DNA of 64,000 nt from Novosphingobium aerophilum (GTDB lineage: Bacteria > Pseudomonadota > Alphaproteobacteria > Sphingomonadales > Sphingomonadaceae), in contig NZ_JACLAU010000016.1 of assembly GCF_014230305.1 (NCBI RefSeq), positions 1 through 64,000 of the forward strand, written 5' to 3'. Position numbers and translations under genes: made by a program. The notes under the pieces were generated by a model that searched no databases, was not told the origin of the DNA, and saw only the letters and a program-made list of their open reading frames with translations. Below, one piece after another: positions 19,776-28,234 of the stretch. Numbering within the stretch: the first letter of the stretch is position 1; each line of letters begins with the position of its first letter.

Positions 19776-19858
19776 GGGAAAGGTTGGCGCAGCATCCTTC
19801 GTCCTTCGACTGGCTCAGGATGAGCTCAGGATGAGCGGATGTTGTACCTAACCCCAAA

Positions 19859-20015
19859 TACCAAGGTCCGCTCGGCCTGAGCCTGTCGAAGGCCACGCGC
19901 GACAGATGACATGTTGAACCAAGACCCGCTCGGGCCGAGCCTGTCGAAGCCCGTGCGTGATGCAAGACCTGACCAAACCAAGGTCCGCTCAGGCTGAGCT
20001 TGTCGAAGCCCTCGC
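19859..20015. repeat. Three tandem REP-like units of about 58 bases
   Basis: CCGCTC cores start at 19868, 19926 and 19985, a period of 58-59 bases. Each is followed by a variant of GGCCTGAGCCTGTCGAAG. A partial relative (CCTTCGACTGGCTCAGGATG) lies at about 19803-19822. They fill nearly the whole sucB-lpdA gap and could form hairpins in the transcript. Confidence 0.75.
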
Positions 20016-20030
20016 GGAACGGAGGCCCAA

Positions 20031-21437
20031 ATGGCTGAATACGACTACGACGTTCTGGTGATCGGTGCCGGCCCCGGCGGCTATGTCGCGGCGATCCGCG
20101 CGGCGCAGCTCGGGCTGAAGACCGCCTGCGCGGAAAGCCGCGAGACGCTGGGCGGCACCTGCCTGAACGTCGGGTGCATCCCGTCGAAGGCCATGCTCCA
20201 CGCCTCGGAGTACTTCTACGCCGCCGCCTCGGGCGAGATGGCGAAGCTGGGGGTGAAGGTCACTCCCGAGCTCGATCTCGAGGCGATGCATGGCCAGCGC
20301 CGGGATTCGGTCAAGCAGCTGACCGGCGGGATCGAGTTCCTGTTCAAGAAGAACAAGGTCGACTGGATCAAGGGCCGCGCCACCTTCCAGGACGCGCACA
20401 GCGTCAAGGTGGGCGACCGCACCGTCACCGCGAAGAACGTGGTCATCGCCACCGGATCGTCGGTCACCCCGCTGCCGGGCGTGACCGTGGACCAGAAGGT
20501 GGTGGTCGACAGCACCGGCGCGCTGGAACTGGACAAGGTTCCGGGCAAGATGGTGGTGATCGGCGGCGGCGTGATCGGGCTGGAGCTCGGCTCGGTCTGG
20601 GGCCGGCTGGGTGCGCAGGTGACCGTGGTCGAATACCTCGACCAGCTGCTCCCCGGCATGGACGGCGACGTGCGCAAGGAAGCCGCCAAGATCTTCAAGA
20701 AGCAGGGCATGACCCTGAAGCTGGCGACCAAGGTCACCGGTGTGACCGTCAAGGGCGGCAAGGCCACCGTGGCGGTGGAACCCGCCGCCGGCGGTGCGGG
20801 CGAGACGCTGGAGGCCGATGTGGTGCTGGTGGCGATCGGCCGCCGGCCCAACACCGAAGGCCTCGGCCTCGACGCAATCGGCCTTGCGGTCAATGCCCGC
20901 GGCCAGATCGAGACCGACCACGATTTCGCCACCAAGGTTCCCAGCGTCTGGGCGATCGGCGACGTGATCCCCGGTCCGATGCTGGCGCACAAGGCCGAGG
21001 ACGAAGGCATCGCCGTGGCCGAGAACATCGCCGGGCTGACCGGCATCGTGAACCACGACGTGATCCCGGGCGTGGTCTACACCATGCCCGAATTCGCCGG
21101 CGTCGGGCTGACCGAGGAACAGGCCCGCGAAAAGGCCAAGGAAACCGGGGGCGAGATCAAGGTCGGCAAGTTCCCGATGCTGGCCAACAGCCGCGCGAAG
21201 ACCAATCACCAGCCCGACGGCTTCGTGAAGGTGATCGCCGATGCCCAGACCGACAAGGTGCTGGGCGTGTGGTGCATCGCCTCGGTGGCGGGGACGATGA
21301 TCGCCCAGGCCGCCCAGGCGATGGAATTCGGCGCGACCAGCGAGGACATCGCCTACACCTGCCACGCCCATCCGACGCACAGCGAGGCGATCAAGGAAGC
21401 GGCCATGGCGGTGACCGGCAAGCCGATCCACATCTGA
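20031..21437 (+). CDS. lpdA: Dihydrolipoamide dehydrogenase (E3)
   Basis: A 468-residue flavoprotein that reoxidises lipoyl groups of the 2-oxoglutarate (and possibly pyruvate) dehydrogenase complex with NAD. FAD-binding GAGPGG starts at residue 12, redox cysteines are C44 and C49 (GGTCLNVGCIPSK), an NAD-binding GGGVIGLELG follows, and the C-terminal active-site pair is His447/Glu452 (CHAHPTHSE). CGGAGG lies upstream of the ATG. It is last in the TCA cluster. Confidence 0.96.
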   Translation: MAEYDYDVLVIGAGPGGYVAAIRAAQLGLKTACAESRETLGGTCLNVGCIPSKAMLHASEYFYAAASGEMAKLGVKVTPELDLEAMHGQRRDSVKQLTGGIEFLFKKNKVDWIKGRATFQDAHSVKVGDRTVTAKNVVIATGSSVTPLPGVTVDQKVVVDSTGALELDKVPGKMVVIGGGVIGLELGSVWGRLGAQVTVVEYLDQLLPGMDGDVRKEAAKIFKKQGMTLKLATKVTGVTVKGGKATVAVEPAAGGAGETLEADVVLVAIGRRPNTEGLGLDAIGLAVNARGQIETDHDFATKVPSVWAIGDVIPGPMLAHKAEDEGIAVAENIAGLTGIVNHDVIPGVVYTMPEFAGVGLTEEQAREKAKETGGEIKVGKFPMLANSRAKTNHQPDGFVKVIADAQTDKVLGVWCIASVAGTMIAQAAQAMEFGATSEDIAYTCHAHPTHSEAIKEAAMAVTGKPIHI

Positions 21438-21457
21438 TCCGCAACATCTGATCCATA

Positions 21458-21482
21458 GGCCGGCCGGTCACCCCTGCCGGCC
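21458..21482 (+). terminator. Hairpin after lpdA
   Basis: Stem GGCCGGC (21458-21464) and GCCGGCC (21476-21482) with an 11-base loop, between convergent lpdA and the PilZ gene. No T-tract is visible, so it is only a possible terminator. Confidence 0.4.
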
Positions 21483-21487
21483 AGGCT

Positions 21488-21883
21488 CTAGAGCTTCACC
21501 CGCCCCTGAACGAAGGCATCGGCGGTCCGCCGGACCACGTCGCGGTCAAGTTCGGCCTCGACGTGTGGGGGCAGTTCGCGGGTCTCGAGCAGGTCGCGCA
21601 CCGGCAGGGACCGGAAAAAGCCCACGCCGCAGACATCGTCCTCGATCCAGCGGACCTTGCCCAGGGCGTGGAAGCGGTGCCATTGCAGCACGACCTGCTG
21701 ATCCAGGCCAAGCCCGGTCGAGCCGATCAGCCGGGCGCCCCGCAACGAGAGATCCTCCAGCGTGCCGCGCCGTGTCCCCTCGGCCGTCGTGACGATGACG
21801 GGCACGAGGACGCTGAGCCGGCTCTGCTGCCGGTTCCCCGCTTCGCTGACCAGCAGACCCTGCCCCGTTCCGGCCTTGGCCAT
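21488..21883 (-). CDS. PilZ domain protein
   Basis: A 131-residue single-domain protein likely to bind cyclic di-GMP. It has both halves of the PilZ signature: R18-QQS-R22 and D44-L-S46-LR-G49. No membrane segment. The start is ATG 21883, where GGAG lies 6 bases upstream, rather than an in-frame ATG 15 codons earlier. It is a lone gene in the minus direction between lpdA and an FAD oxidoreductase. Its target is not indicated by context. Confidence 0.83.
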   Translation of the reverse strand: MAKAGTGQGLLVSEAGNRQQSRLSVLVPVIVTTAEGTRRGTLEDLSLRGARLIGSTGLGLDQQVVLQWHRFHALGKVRWIEDDVCGVGFFRSLPVRDLLETRELPPHVEAELDRDVVRRTADAFVQGRVKL

Positions 21884-22024
21884 CGTGTCTCCGTTCGCTT
21901 GCGTGTGTTCCCGGCCGAACCATGCCACGGCCGGCTGAAGCGGGGGCTAAGCGGCAGGGTAAACACCTCGGTGCCGCGATCTCCGGGCTTGCCCCGAGCC
22001 GGGCGGCTCTGCCCGAGCACGGGA

Positions 22025-23110
22025 TCAGCCCAGGCGGGTGGGAGCGAAGGGCGCCGGATCGACCGGGCTGATGCCGTGCCCGAGCAGAGCCGCGCCCAGC
22101 GCCGCTGCCGCCGGCGCGGTCTGGATGCCGAAGCCGCCCTGCCCGGCAAACCAGAAGAAGCCGGGCTGATCGGGCGCAAAGCCATAGACCGGCAGGCGAT
22201 CGGGCGCGAAGGAACGCAGTCCGGCCCAGCGATGCTCGACCCGCTCGACCGTCCAGTCGACCACGCCCTCCAGCCGATCGATCGCCAGGGCCACGTCGAC
22301 CTCCTCCGGCGCCGCGTCGCAGGGCGGACTGGGGGTCTCGTCGTGCGGACTGAGCCACAGCCGCTCGCCCTGCGGCTTGAAGTAGAACCGCTCGTCCAGG
22401 TCGAGCACCAGCGGCAGGTTCGCGGGGACCGCCGGGCTGACCCGCAACTGCGCGACCGTGCGACGGTAGGGCTGCAGGCCGATCGGGCGGACCCCGGCCA
22501 GGCTGGCAATGCCGTCGGCCCAGGCTCCGGCGGCGTTGACCAGCAGTCCGGCACGCAGCTCCCGCCCGTCGGCCAGGGTCAGCGCCCAGTCCGCGCCCTG
22601 CCGCTCCGCCGCGATCAGGCGGGCCGAGGTCCACAGCTCGGCCCCGCCCCGCCGGGCCCGGGCGAGGCTGTCCTGGTGCAACGCGGCGACGTCGATGTCG
22701 CAGCAGTCCGGTTCGAGCGCGCCGGCCACCCAATCGGCTCTCAGCCCGGGCACCCGTGCAACGATCGCCGCGCGGTCGAGCGGCTCGACCCGGACGCCGA
22801 GCGCGGTGAAGCTGCGGGCGAACCGGTCGAGCGCGGCCTCCTGCCCGGCGCGGGCCAGGGTCAGCGCGCCGCGCGGCGTCAGGTAGCCCCCCTCGTGCAG
22901 GGCGGGACCGGACGCAGTGGTCAGCGGCTGGACCGCCGGGCCGCCATAGCTTTCGGTCCAGAAGGCGGCCGAGCGCCCGGTGGCGTGGTAACCGGGGGAT
23001 TCCTCGGCCTCGAGCAGGACCACCCGGCCACCGCCCGCCACCAGCTGCGCGGCGAGGCTGGCGCCGGCCATGCCCGCGCCCACCACGGCCAGATCGAATC
23101 GCTCACCCAT
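22025..23110 (-). CDS. FAD-dependent amino-acid oxidoreductase (DAO family)
   Basis: A 361-residue flavoprotein. The N-terminal Rossmann motif is VVGAGMAGASLAAQL (10-24), followed by LLEAEESPGYHATGRSAAF. The C-terminal half has the DAO pattern WAGLRSFAPDRLPVYGFA and FWFAGQGGFGIQTAP. The HATGRSA segment resembles D-arginine/D-amino-acid dehydrogenases, but the substrate is not shown. The gene begins 8 bases after the alpha/beta hydrolase stop, so the two are probably co-transcribed. Confidence 0.78.
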   Translation of the reverse strand: MGERFDLAVVGAGMAGASLAAQLVAGGGRVVLLEAEESPGYHATGRSAAFWTESYGGPAVQPLTTASGPALHEGGYLTPRGALTLARAGQEAALDRFARSFTALGVRVEPLDRAAIVARVPGLRADWVAGALEPDCCDIDVAALHQDSLARARRGGAELWTSARLIAAERQGADWALTLADGRELRAGLLVNAAGAWADGIASLAGVRPIGLQPYRRTVAQLRVSPAVPANLPLVLDLDERFYFKPQGERLWLSPHDETPSPPCDAAPEEVDVALAIDRLEGVVDWTVERVEHRWAGLRSFAPDRLPVYGFAPDQPGFFWFAGQGGFGIQTAPAAAALGAALLGHGISPVDPAPFAPTRLG

Positions 23111-23118
23111 GGCTGTCG

Positions 23119-24072
23119 TCAGTTCCGGGCGGGTGCCACGCGGTCAAGGAAATCGTCGATCGCCTGAAGCAGTCGGTCGCGGATCGGATCGATCTCGCGC
23201 AGCAGCTCGTGACGGGCCTCGGGCCCGAAGGCGAGCAGTTCGGCCTGCGGCAGCCACCGCGCCGCGCGCAGGATCGCCGCGGGCGAGACCAGGGCATCGG
23301 CCCGTGTCGCGGCGAGGAACACCGGCGTGGTCACCCGGCCGAGCACCTCGGCCCGGTCGATCCGCTGGGTCGAGGCCACGGCGGCGCGCAGCCAGCCCCA
23401 GGTGGCCGGGCCCATCGCCAGTTCGGGCCGCTGTTCGCGCCAGGCCAGCTCGTCGGCATAGCGCGCGCCGTCGTGTGTCAGCAGGTGGGCCCGTTCGAGC
23501 CGGCCGGCCTGCGGCTTTTCGTTGCCTTTCCAGGCCGGGCGGAGCGGATCGCCGATCGTGCACATGATCGCCGCTGCCAGCCGGAAGGCCCAGCGCGGCA
23601 TCCAGTCGGGCAGGAAGCCCAGCATCGGCGCGGACAGGACCAGAGCATCCGGATCCACCCGCCCCTCGGCCAGGCTGCGCAGCGCGATGTGGCCGCCCAT
23701 CGAATGGGCCGCCAGCACCCGCGGCCCCGGCCGGGTGGCGGCCCACTGGCGCCAGAATGCGGCGAGATCGTCGACCCAGATCGCGAAATCCTCGACATGG
23801 CCGCTGGTCGCATCGCGACCGAGCCGCCCGGACAGGGCCTGGCCGCGCCAATCGATCGCGGTGACCGCCCAGCCCCGGGCCCACCAGCCCTCCAGCGTCT
23901 CGAGATACTTCTCCAGGCAATCGCCCCGCCCCGGCGCGAACAGGATCGATCCGCGCGGCGCGGCGGGCACCGGCCAGTCGACCCGGCGGATCGGCCAGCC
24001 ATCGGCCGCCGTCCAGACCTGTTCCTGACAATGCCGGGGCATGGCGCGCCGGTCGAACCCGGTTTCGCTCAC
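23119..24072 (-). CDS. Alpha/beta hydrolase, lysophospholipase-like
   Basis: A 317-residue serine hydrolase. The nucleophile elbow is AHSMGG with Ser124, and the likely acid and base are Asp259 (TRADALVSP) and His288 (EARHELL). LFAPGRGDCLEKY and AIDWRGQALSGR are typical of the monoglyceride lipase/PldB group. GTG 24072 is chosen over a longer frame because the extra residues are hydrophilic low-complexity; MPRHCQEQ ten codons on is an alternative. It probably cleaves a lipid ester in the cytoplasm, but the substrate is unknown. First gene of a two-gene unit with the FAD oxidoreductase. Confidence 0.75.
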   Translation of the reverse strand: MSETGFDRRAMPRHCQEQVWTAADGWPIRRVDWPVPAAPRGSILFAPGRGDCLEKYLETLEGWWARGWAVTAIDWRGQALSGRLGRDATSGHVEDFAIWVDDLAAFWRQWAATRPGPRVLAAHSMGGHIALRSLAEGRVDPDALVLSAPMLGFLPDWMPRWAFRLAAAIMCTIGDPLRPAWKGNEKPQAGRLERAHLLTHDGARYADELAWREQRPELAMGPATWGWLRAAVASTQRIDRAEVLGRVTTPVFLAATRADALVSPAAILRAARWLPQAELLAFGPEARHELLREIDPIRDRLLQAIDDFLDRVAPARN

Positions 24073-24165
24073 GCCCGCCCTACCCTGCTGCCTGCCCTGC
24101 TCACGCCCGCGGTCCTTACCATCGTTATCCCGGCCCAACCCCTAGCTCAGCGCGCAACCGCGTGG

Positions 24166-24179
24166 TTACCATTTGGTAA
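24166..24179. promoter_or_regulatory. Palindrome upstream of cpaA
   Basis: TTACCATTTGGTAA is a 14-base palindrome (arms TTACCA/TGGTAA) 55 bases upstream of the chosen cpaA start. It lies between divergent genes (the hydrolase on minus, cpaA on plus) and could be an operator for either. No regulator can be named. Confidence 0.4.
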
Positions 24180-24233
24180 GTGCTTCGTGGCACACCCGCA
24201 TCCAGGCTTAATGGGCATAGCGGGAACCGTCTC

Positions 24234-24722
24234 TTGCGCAGCGAAATCGTTACTTATGGACTGCTGGCAGCCTTGGCAATCGGGCTGCTGACGGCCGCCT
24301 TCACCGACCTGCGCCGCCGGCAGATCGACAACTGGCTCAACGCCGGCATTGCCCTGGCTGCCCCCGCGTTCTGGTGGGCCAGCGGGCTGAGCCTGTGGCC
24401 CGGCATGGCGATCCAGGCGGGGCTCGGACTGGCCGCCTTCGTCGTCCTGGCCGGACTCTTCGCGCTGCGCGTGATGGGTGGCGGCGACGTGAAGCTGCTC
24501 GCCGCGCTGGCGCTCTGGATCCGCCCCGATCACTTCCTCTGGCTGGTGCTGGTGATGTCCGTTCTCGGCGGCCTGCTGACGATCGTGTTCGGGGCCTGGC
24601 ACGTCGCCCGGCGCCAATCCGGACGGATCGCGATTCCCTATGGCGTGGCGATCTGCGCGGCCGGTTTGCTGACCATGTTCGGCAAGTCGCTGCCCGCCTT
24701 GCAGGCCCTATCCGCCGGTTGA
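24234..24722 (+). CDS. cpaA: Prepilin peptidase CpaA (type IV leader peptidase)
   Basis: A 162-residue inner-membrane aspartyl protease that cleaves Flp prepilins. The two catalytic aspartates are Asp25 (FTDLRRRQIDNW) and Asp85 (MGGGDVKLL), matching the TadV/CpaA pattern. It lacks the N-terminal methylase domain of PilD, as expected for this group. Four or five hydrophobic helices are visible. TTG 24234, with GGGA upstream, gives the usual CpaA start; a GTG at 24180 would add 18 non-conserved residues. First gene of the Tad locus. Confidence 0.88.
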   Translation: MRSEIVTYGLLAALAIGLLTAAFTDLRRRQIDNWLNAGIALAAPAFWWASGLSLWPGMAIQAGLGLAAFVVLAGLFALRVMGGGDVKLLAALALWIRPDHFLWLVLVMSVLGGLLTIVFGAWHVARRQSGRIAIPYGVAICAAGLLTMFGKSLPALQALSAG

Positions 24723-24793
24723 CCCGATCTTAACCAATTTCACCGAATTTACGGCCGTTATCGCGGTCAATTGCCAAGGGGGCTGAACGAGCC

Positions 24794-25831
24794 ATGGACA
24801 AGCGGAAGCTCATGTTGCTGATGGGGGCGCTGGTCATTGCGATCGGCACGGCCCTCGCTGCCCGGAGCATGCTGAGCGGCGGAGCGCCCACCCCGGTGGC
24901 CCAGGCGATCGTCCCGGTCGCGCCGCAGGGACCCAAGGTGATGGTGGCGCAGCGCGCTCTCCCCACCGGCACGATCATCACCCAGGATGCGCTGAAGTTC
25001 CAGGCCTGGCCCCAGGAAATGGTCAAGGACGCCTACTTCGTCGAAGGCAAGGTCGATACCAACAAGCTGCTCGGCACGGTGGTGCGCTTTCCGATCACCG
25101 CCGGCCAGCCGCTCACCCAGGGCGCTCTGGTCCGTCCGGGCGACCGCGGCTTCCTCGCCGCGGCGCTGGGCCCCGGCATGCGCGCGGTGACGATCACCGT
25201 GTCGGCGCGTACCGGCGTGGCCGGCTTCGTCTTCCCGGGCGACCACGTCGACCTGGTCCTGACCCAGACGGTCACCCCGATCAACAACTCGGGCGACAAC
25301 AAGACCCTGCCCACGCTCAACGTGGCCGAAACGATCATCCGCAACCTGCGCGTCCTGGCCACTGACCAGTCGACCGACACGGAACAGGTCGATGGCAAGA
25401 CCGTGGTCAAGACCTTCGGCACGGTCACTCTGGAAGTCAGCCCCAAGCTGGCCGAAAAGATCGCCGTCGCCGACAAGCTCGGCACGCTCAGCCTGTCGCT
25501 GCGCTCGATCGCCGACAACCAGTCCGAACTGGAGCGCGCCGTCGCCAGCGGCCAGGTCAAGCTGCCCCCCGGTGCCAGCCGCGAGGAGGAAAACCGGCTG
25601 CTCACCGCCGCGCTGAACCGGCCGATCGACAGCAACACCACGTACCAGACCGGCGGCGACGTCTCGCGCTTCTCGACCAAGGCGATGATGAAGCCCGGGC
25701 CGGCCAGCGGCGGCACACCGCGACCCAGCATGAGCCCGCTGTTGCCCCCGTCCGGTCCGCCGACCCCCAGCGGCCCGACCGTGCGCGTCACCCGGGGCCA
25801 GACCACCACCGTCGAACAGGCGAGGAACTGA
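24794..25831 (+). CDS. cpaB: Flp pilus assembly protein CpaB (RcpC)
   Basis: A 345-residue periplasmic protein anchored by one N-terminal helix (residues 7-25). The SAF domain (VMVAQRALPTGTIITQDALK and on) and the RcpC region (GMRAVTITVSARTGVAGFVFPGDHVDLV) are clear. The last 50 residues are Pro/Ser/Gly-rich and not part of the core. AAGGGGG precedes the ATG by about 12 bases. It is thought to stabilise the outer-membrane secretin of the Tad pilus. Confidence 0.92.
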   Translation: MDKRKLMLLMGALVIAIGTALAARSMLSGGAPTPVAQAIVPVAPQGPKVMVAQRALPTGTIITQDALKFQAWPQEMVKDAYFVEGKVDTNKLLGTVVRFPITAGQPLTQGALVRPGDRGFLAAALGPGMRAVTITVSARTGVAGFVFPGDHVDLVLTQTVTPINNSGDNKTLPTLNVAETIIRNLRVLATDQSTDTEQVDGKTVVKTFGTVTLEVSPKLAEKIAVADKLGTLSLSLRSIADNQSELERAVASGQVKLPPGASREEENRLLTAALNRPIDSNTTYQTGGDVSRFSTKAMMKPGPASGGTPRPSMSPLLPPSGPPTPSGPTVRVTRGQTTTVEQARN

Positions 25832-25931
25832 TCCGATGCTGCGCCCAGAACAGTCGCGCTCCGCAAAGCCGCGCTCGTCGGCGCTTCGCCGGCTCACCGT
25901 TCCCCGGCCTGTCGCCGCAAAGGGTAATCCG

Positions 25932-27575
25932 ATGACACTGCGTCTCCGCTCTTCGCTGTTGCCCGCCCTGGCGGTGCTGCTGCCCCTGGCCGCCGCGCCC
26001 GCCCCGGCAGCTGCGCAGGTCGTCACCAAGCCGAAGCAGGAAATGGTCCTGTCGATCGGGCGTGGCCAACTGATCAACGTGCCCGGCAAGATGACCGACG
26101 TGTTCGTCGCCGACGACAAGGTCGCCGACATCCAGATCAAGTCGACCAACCAGCTCTACGTCATGGCCAAGGCCGCCGGCGTGACCACGATCTATGCCAG
26201 TGACGCCAGCGGCGCGGTGATCTTCTCGACCACGGTGCGGGTGGGGTCGAACATCGACACGGTCGACCAGATGTTGCGCGTCGCCATGCCCGATGCGCAG
26301 ATCGCCGTTTCCACGTTCGCCTCGGACACGGTCCTCCTGACCGGCACCATCGCCTCGCCCGAGGATGCCTCGGAAGCGCAGCGGCTGGTCCAGGCCTTCA
26401 TGGGCAAGACCACCAACGTGATCACCCGGTTGCGCACGGCCACGCCGCTGCAGGTCAACCTGCAGGTGCGCATCGCCGAAGTGGCCCGGTCGCTGGTCAA
26501 GTCGCTGGGCGCCAACCTGACCACGATCGACGGCACCGGCGGGGTCAAGTTCGGCATCAGCCAGGGCCGCAGCGCAAGCTCGTTCATCACCACCGACCCC
26601 AACCTGCCGCTCGGCATGGGCAACCAGGTTCAGGGCTGGACCCGCGATTTCAACGCGATCACCGCCACCAACCCGCAAGGTTGGGTGCAGCGCCCGGGCA
26701 GCGTCATCACGCCGCTGAACGGCGTCACCACCCTGGGCGGCCTGGGCAACCTGTTCGGGCTCGACATCCTGGGCACGCTCGACGCGGGCGAGACCGTGGG
26801 TCTGGTCACCACCCTGGCCCAGCCCAACCTGACCGCGATTTCCGGCGAGACCGCAGACTTCCTGGCCGGCGGCGAGTTTCCGGTGCTCAGCAGCCAGGGC
26901 CTCGGCACGACCCAGGTCGAATTCAAGCGGTACGGTGTCAGCCTGAGCTACACCCCCACGGTGATGGCCAGCGGCCGGATCTCGCTGAGGGTGCGGCCCG
27001 AGGTCTCGGAACTGTCGACCGACGGCGCGGTCTCGCTGAACGGCTTCACCGTGCCCGCCCTGACGGTGCGGCGTGCGGAAACCACCATCGAGCTCGGCTC
27101 GGGCCAGAGCTTCATGATCGCCGGACTGCTCAAGAACTCGACCAAGAACACCATCACGAAGATGCCGGGCGCGGGCGATATCCCGATCCTGGGCTCGCTG
27201 TTCCGCTCGACCCGCTTCGAACGCGGCGAATCCGAACTGGTGATCGTGGTCACCCCCTATCTGGTCAAGCCAGTCGATTCCTCGGCCATCAAGCTGCCGA
27301 CCGATGGCTATCAGGCCGCCAACGAACTGCAGCGCATCCTGGGCAACATGCAGAGCGACGGCGTCACCGGGGCCAAACGGCCGATGCCCAGCGAAGCCCC
27401 GCCGGGCCAGTCGGCGGTCCCCGCCGGCAAGGCGCCGCGGCCCTCGATCGGCGCGGCGGACGAGCCGGCCGGCCGCGATGCCGCACCGGCCCTGGCCAGC
27501 GCGGGCAGCAATGACAACCGCAAGCGGGACAAGGGCGGCGAAAGCGCGGTCCAGCCCGGCTTCAGCCTGAAGTGA
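25932..27575 (+). CDS. cpaC: Tad secretin CpaC (RcpA)
   Basis: A 547-residue outer-membrane secretin forming the channel for Flp pili. Signal peptide 1-29 (ending APAAAQ), an N-terminal pilus-assembly domain (GRGQLINVPGKMTDVFVADD), a BON-like segment, then the secretin domain with GLVTTLAQPNLTAISGETA, GGEFPVL and the C-terminal IPILGSLFRSTRF and ELVIVVTPYLVKP. The tail of 90 residues is low complexity. ATG 25932 fits the signal peptide and has AAAGGG upstream; an in-frame ATG at 25836 would put 32 Arg/Ser-rich residues before it. Confidence 0.93.
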   Translation: MTLRLRSSLLPALAVLLPLAAAPAPAAAQVVTKPKQEMVLSIGRGQLINVPGKMTDVFVADDKVADIQIKSTNQLYVMAKAAGVTTIYASDASGAVIFSTTVRVGSNIDTVDQMLRVAMPDAQIAVSTFASDTVLLTGTIASPEDASEAQRLVQAFMGKTTNVITRLRTATPLQVNLQVRIAEVARSLVKSLGANLTTIDGTGGVKFGISQGRSASSFITTDPNLPLGMGNQVQGWTRDFNAITATNPQGWVQRPGSVITPLNGVTTLGGLGNLFGLDILGTLDAGETVGLVTTLAQPNLTAISGETADFLAGGEFPVLSSQGLGTTQVEFKRYGVSLSYTPTVMASGRISLRVRPEVSELSTDGAVSLNGFTVPALTVRRAETTIELGSGQSFMIAGLLKNSTKNTITKMPGAGDIPILGSLFRSTRFERGESELVIVVTPYLVKPVDSSAIKLPTDGYQAANELQRILGNMQSDGVTGAKRPMPSEAPPGQSAVPAGKAPRPSIGAADEPAGRDAAPALASAGSNDNRKRDKGGESAVQPGFSLK

Positions 27576-27589
27576 GAGAGGACCCGACC

Positions 27590-28231
27590 ATGCGCACGAC
27601 GATGCTCAAGCAGGCTCCTGCCCTTCTCGCGCTGTCGCTTGCCGGCCTGCTCGCCGGCTGCGGCGGGATGCCCACCAACCGCTCGCTGGAGAGCATCAAC
27701 CAGCCGGTGGTGGAGAAGACCAATTACGTGTTCGATCTGAACACCGGCCCCGGTGGCCTGTCGCTGCCCGAGCAGCGCCGCCTGGCCGGGTGGTTCGATG
27801 CCATGGGCCTGCGGTATGGCGACAAGGTCTACATCGACGATCCGCTGGCCAGCGGCGGCACCCGTGCGGCGATCGAGGCCGTGGCGGCGCGTTATGGCAT
27901 GCTGGTCGGCGAAGGCGCCCCGATGACCCAGGGCTACGTCAACGCCGGCACGGCCCGGGTCGTGGTGGTCCGTTCGACCGCCAGCGTTCCCAATTGCCCC
28001 AACTGGAACAACAATTCGGACACCAACATCGCCAATGCTACCAGCCGCAACTTCGGCTGTGCGGTCAACAGCAACCTGGCGGCGATGATGGCCGATCCGG
28101 CGGACCTGACCAAGGGCGTCCAGGGCCAGGCCGGCGGCGATATCAACCGCGCGGTCAAGGCGATCGACGTGTTCCGCGAGCGTCCGGCCAGGGCCGGAGA
28201 AGTGACCACAACTTCCACCAAGGGCAACTGA
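27590..28231 (+). CDS. cpaD: Tad pilus lipoprotein CpaD
   Basis: A 213-residue lipoprotein. The signal ends in lipobox LLAGC with Cys24. The mature protein contains LSLPEQRRLAGWFDAMGLRYGD and a C-terminal half with paired cysteines in VPNCPNWNN and SRNFGCAVNSNLAAMMADP, which is the recognisable CpaD core. ATG 27590 has GAGAGGA 8 bases upstream. It probably helps place or stabilise the CpaC secretin. Confidence 0.9.
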   Translation: MRTTMLKQAPALLALSLAGLLAGCGGMPTNRSLESINQPVVEKTNYVFDLNTGPGGLSLPEQRRLAGWFDAMGLRYGDKVYIDDPLASGGTRAAIEAVAARYGMLVGEGAPMTQGYVNAGTARVVVVRSTASVPNCPNWNNNSDTNIANATSRNFGCAVNSNLAAMMADPADLTKGVQGQAGGDINRAVKAIDVFRERPARAGEVTTTSTKGN

Positions 28232-28234
28232 GCC

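Noticed and set aside
19859..20015. Regularly spaced repeats as a possible CRISPR array
   Set aside because: Only three diverged units, the between-core sequences are also related, and no cas gene is near. They are REP-like elements.
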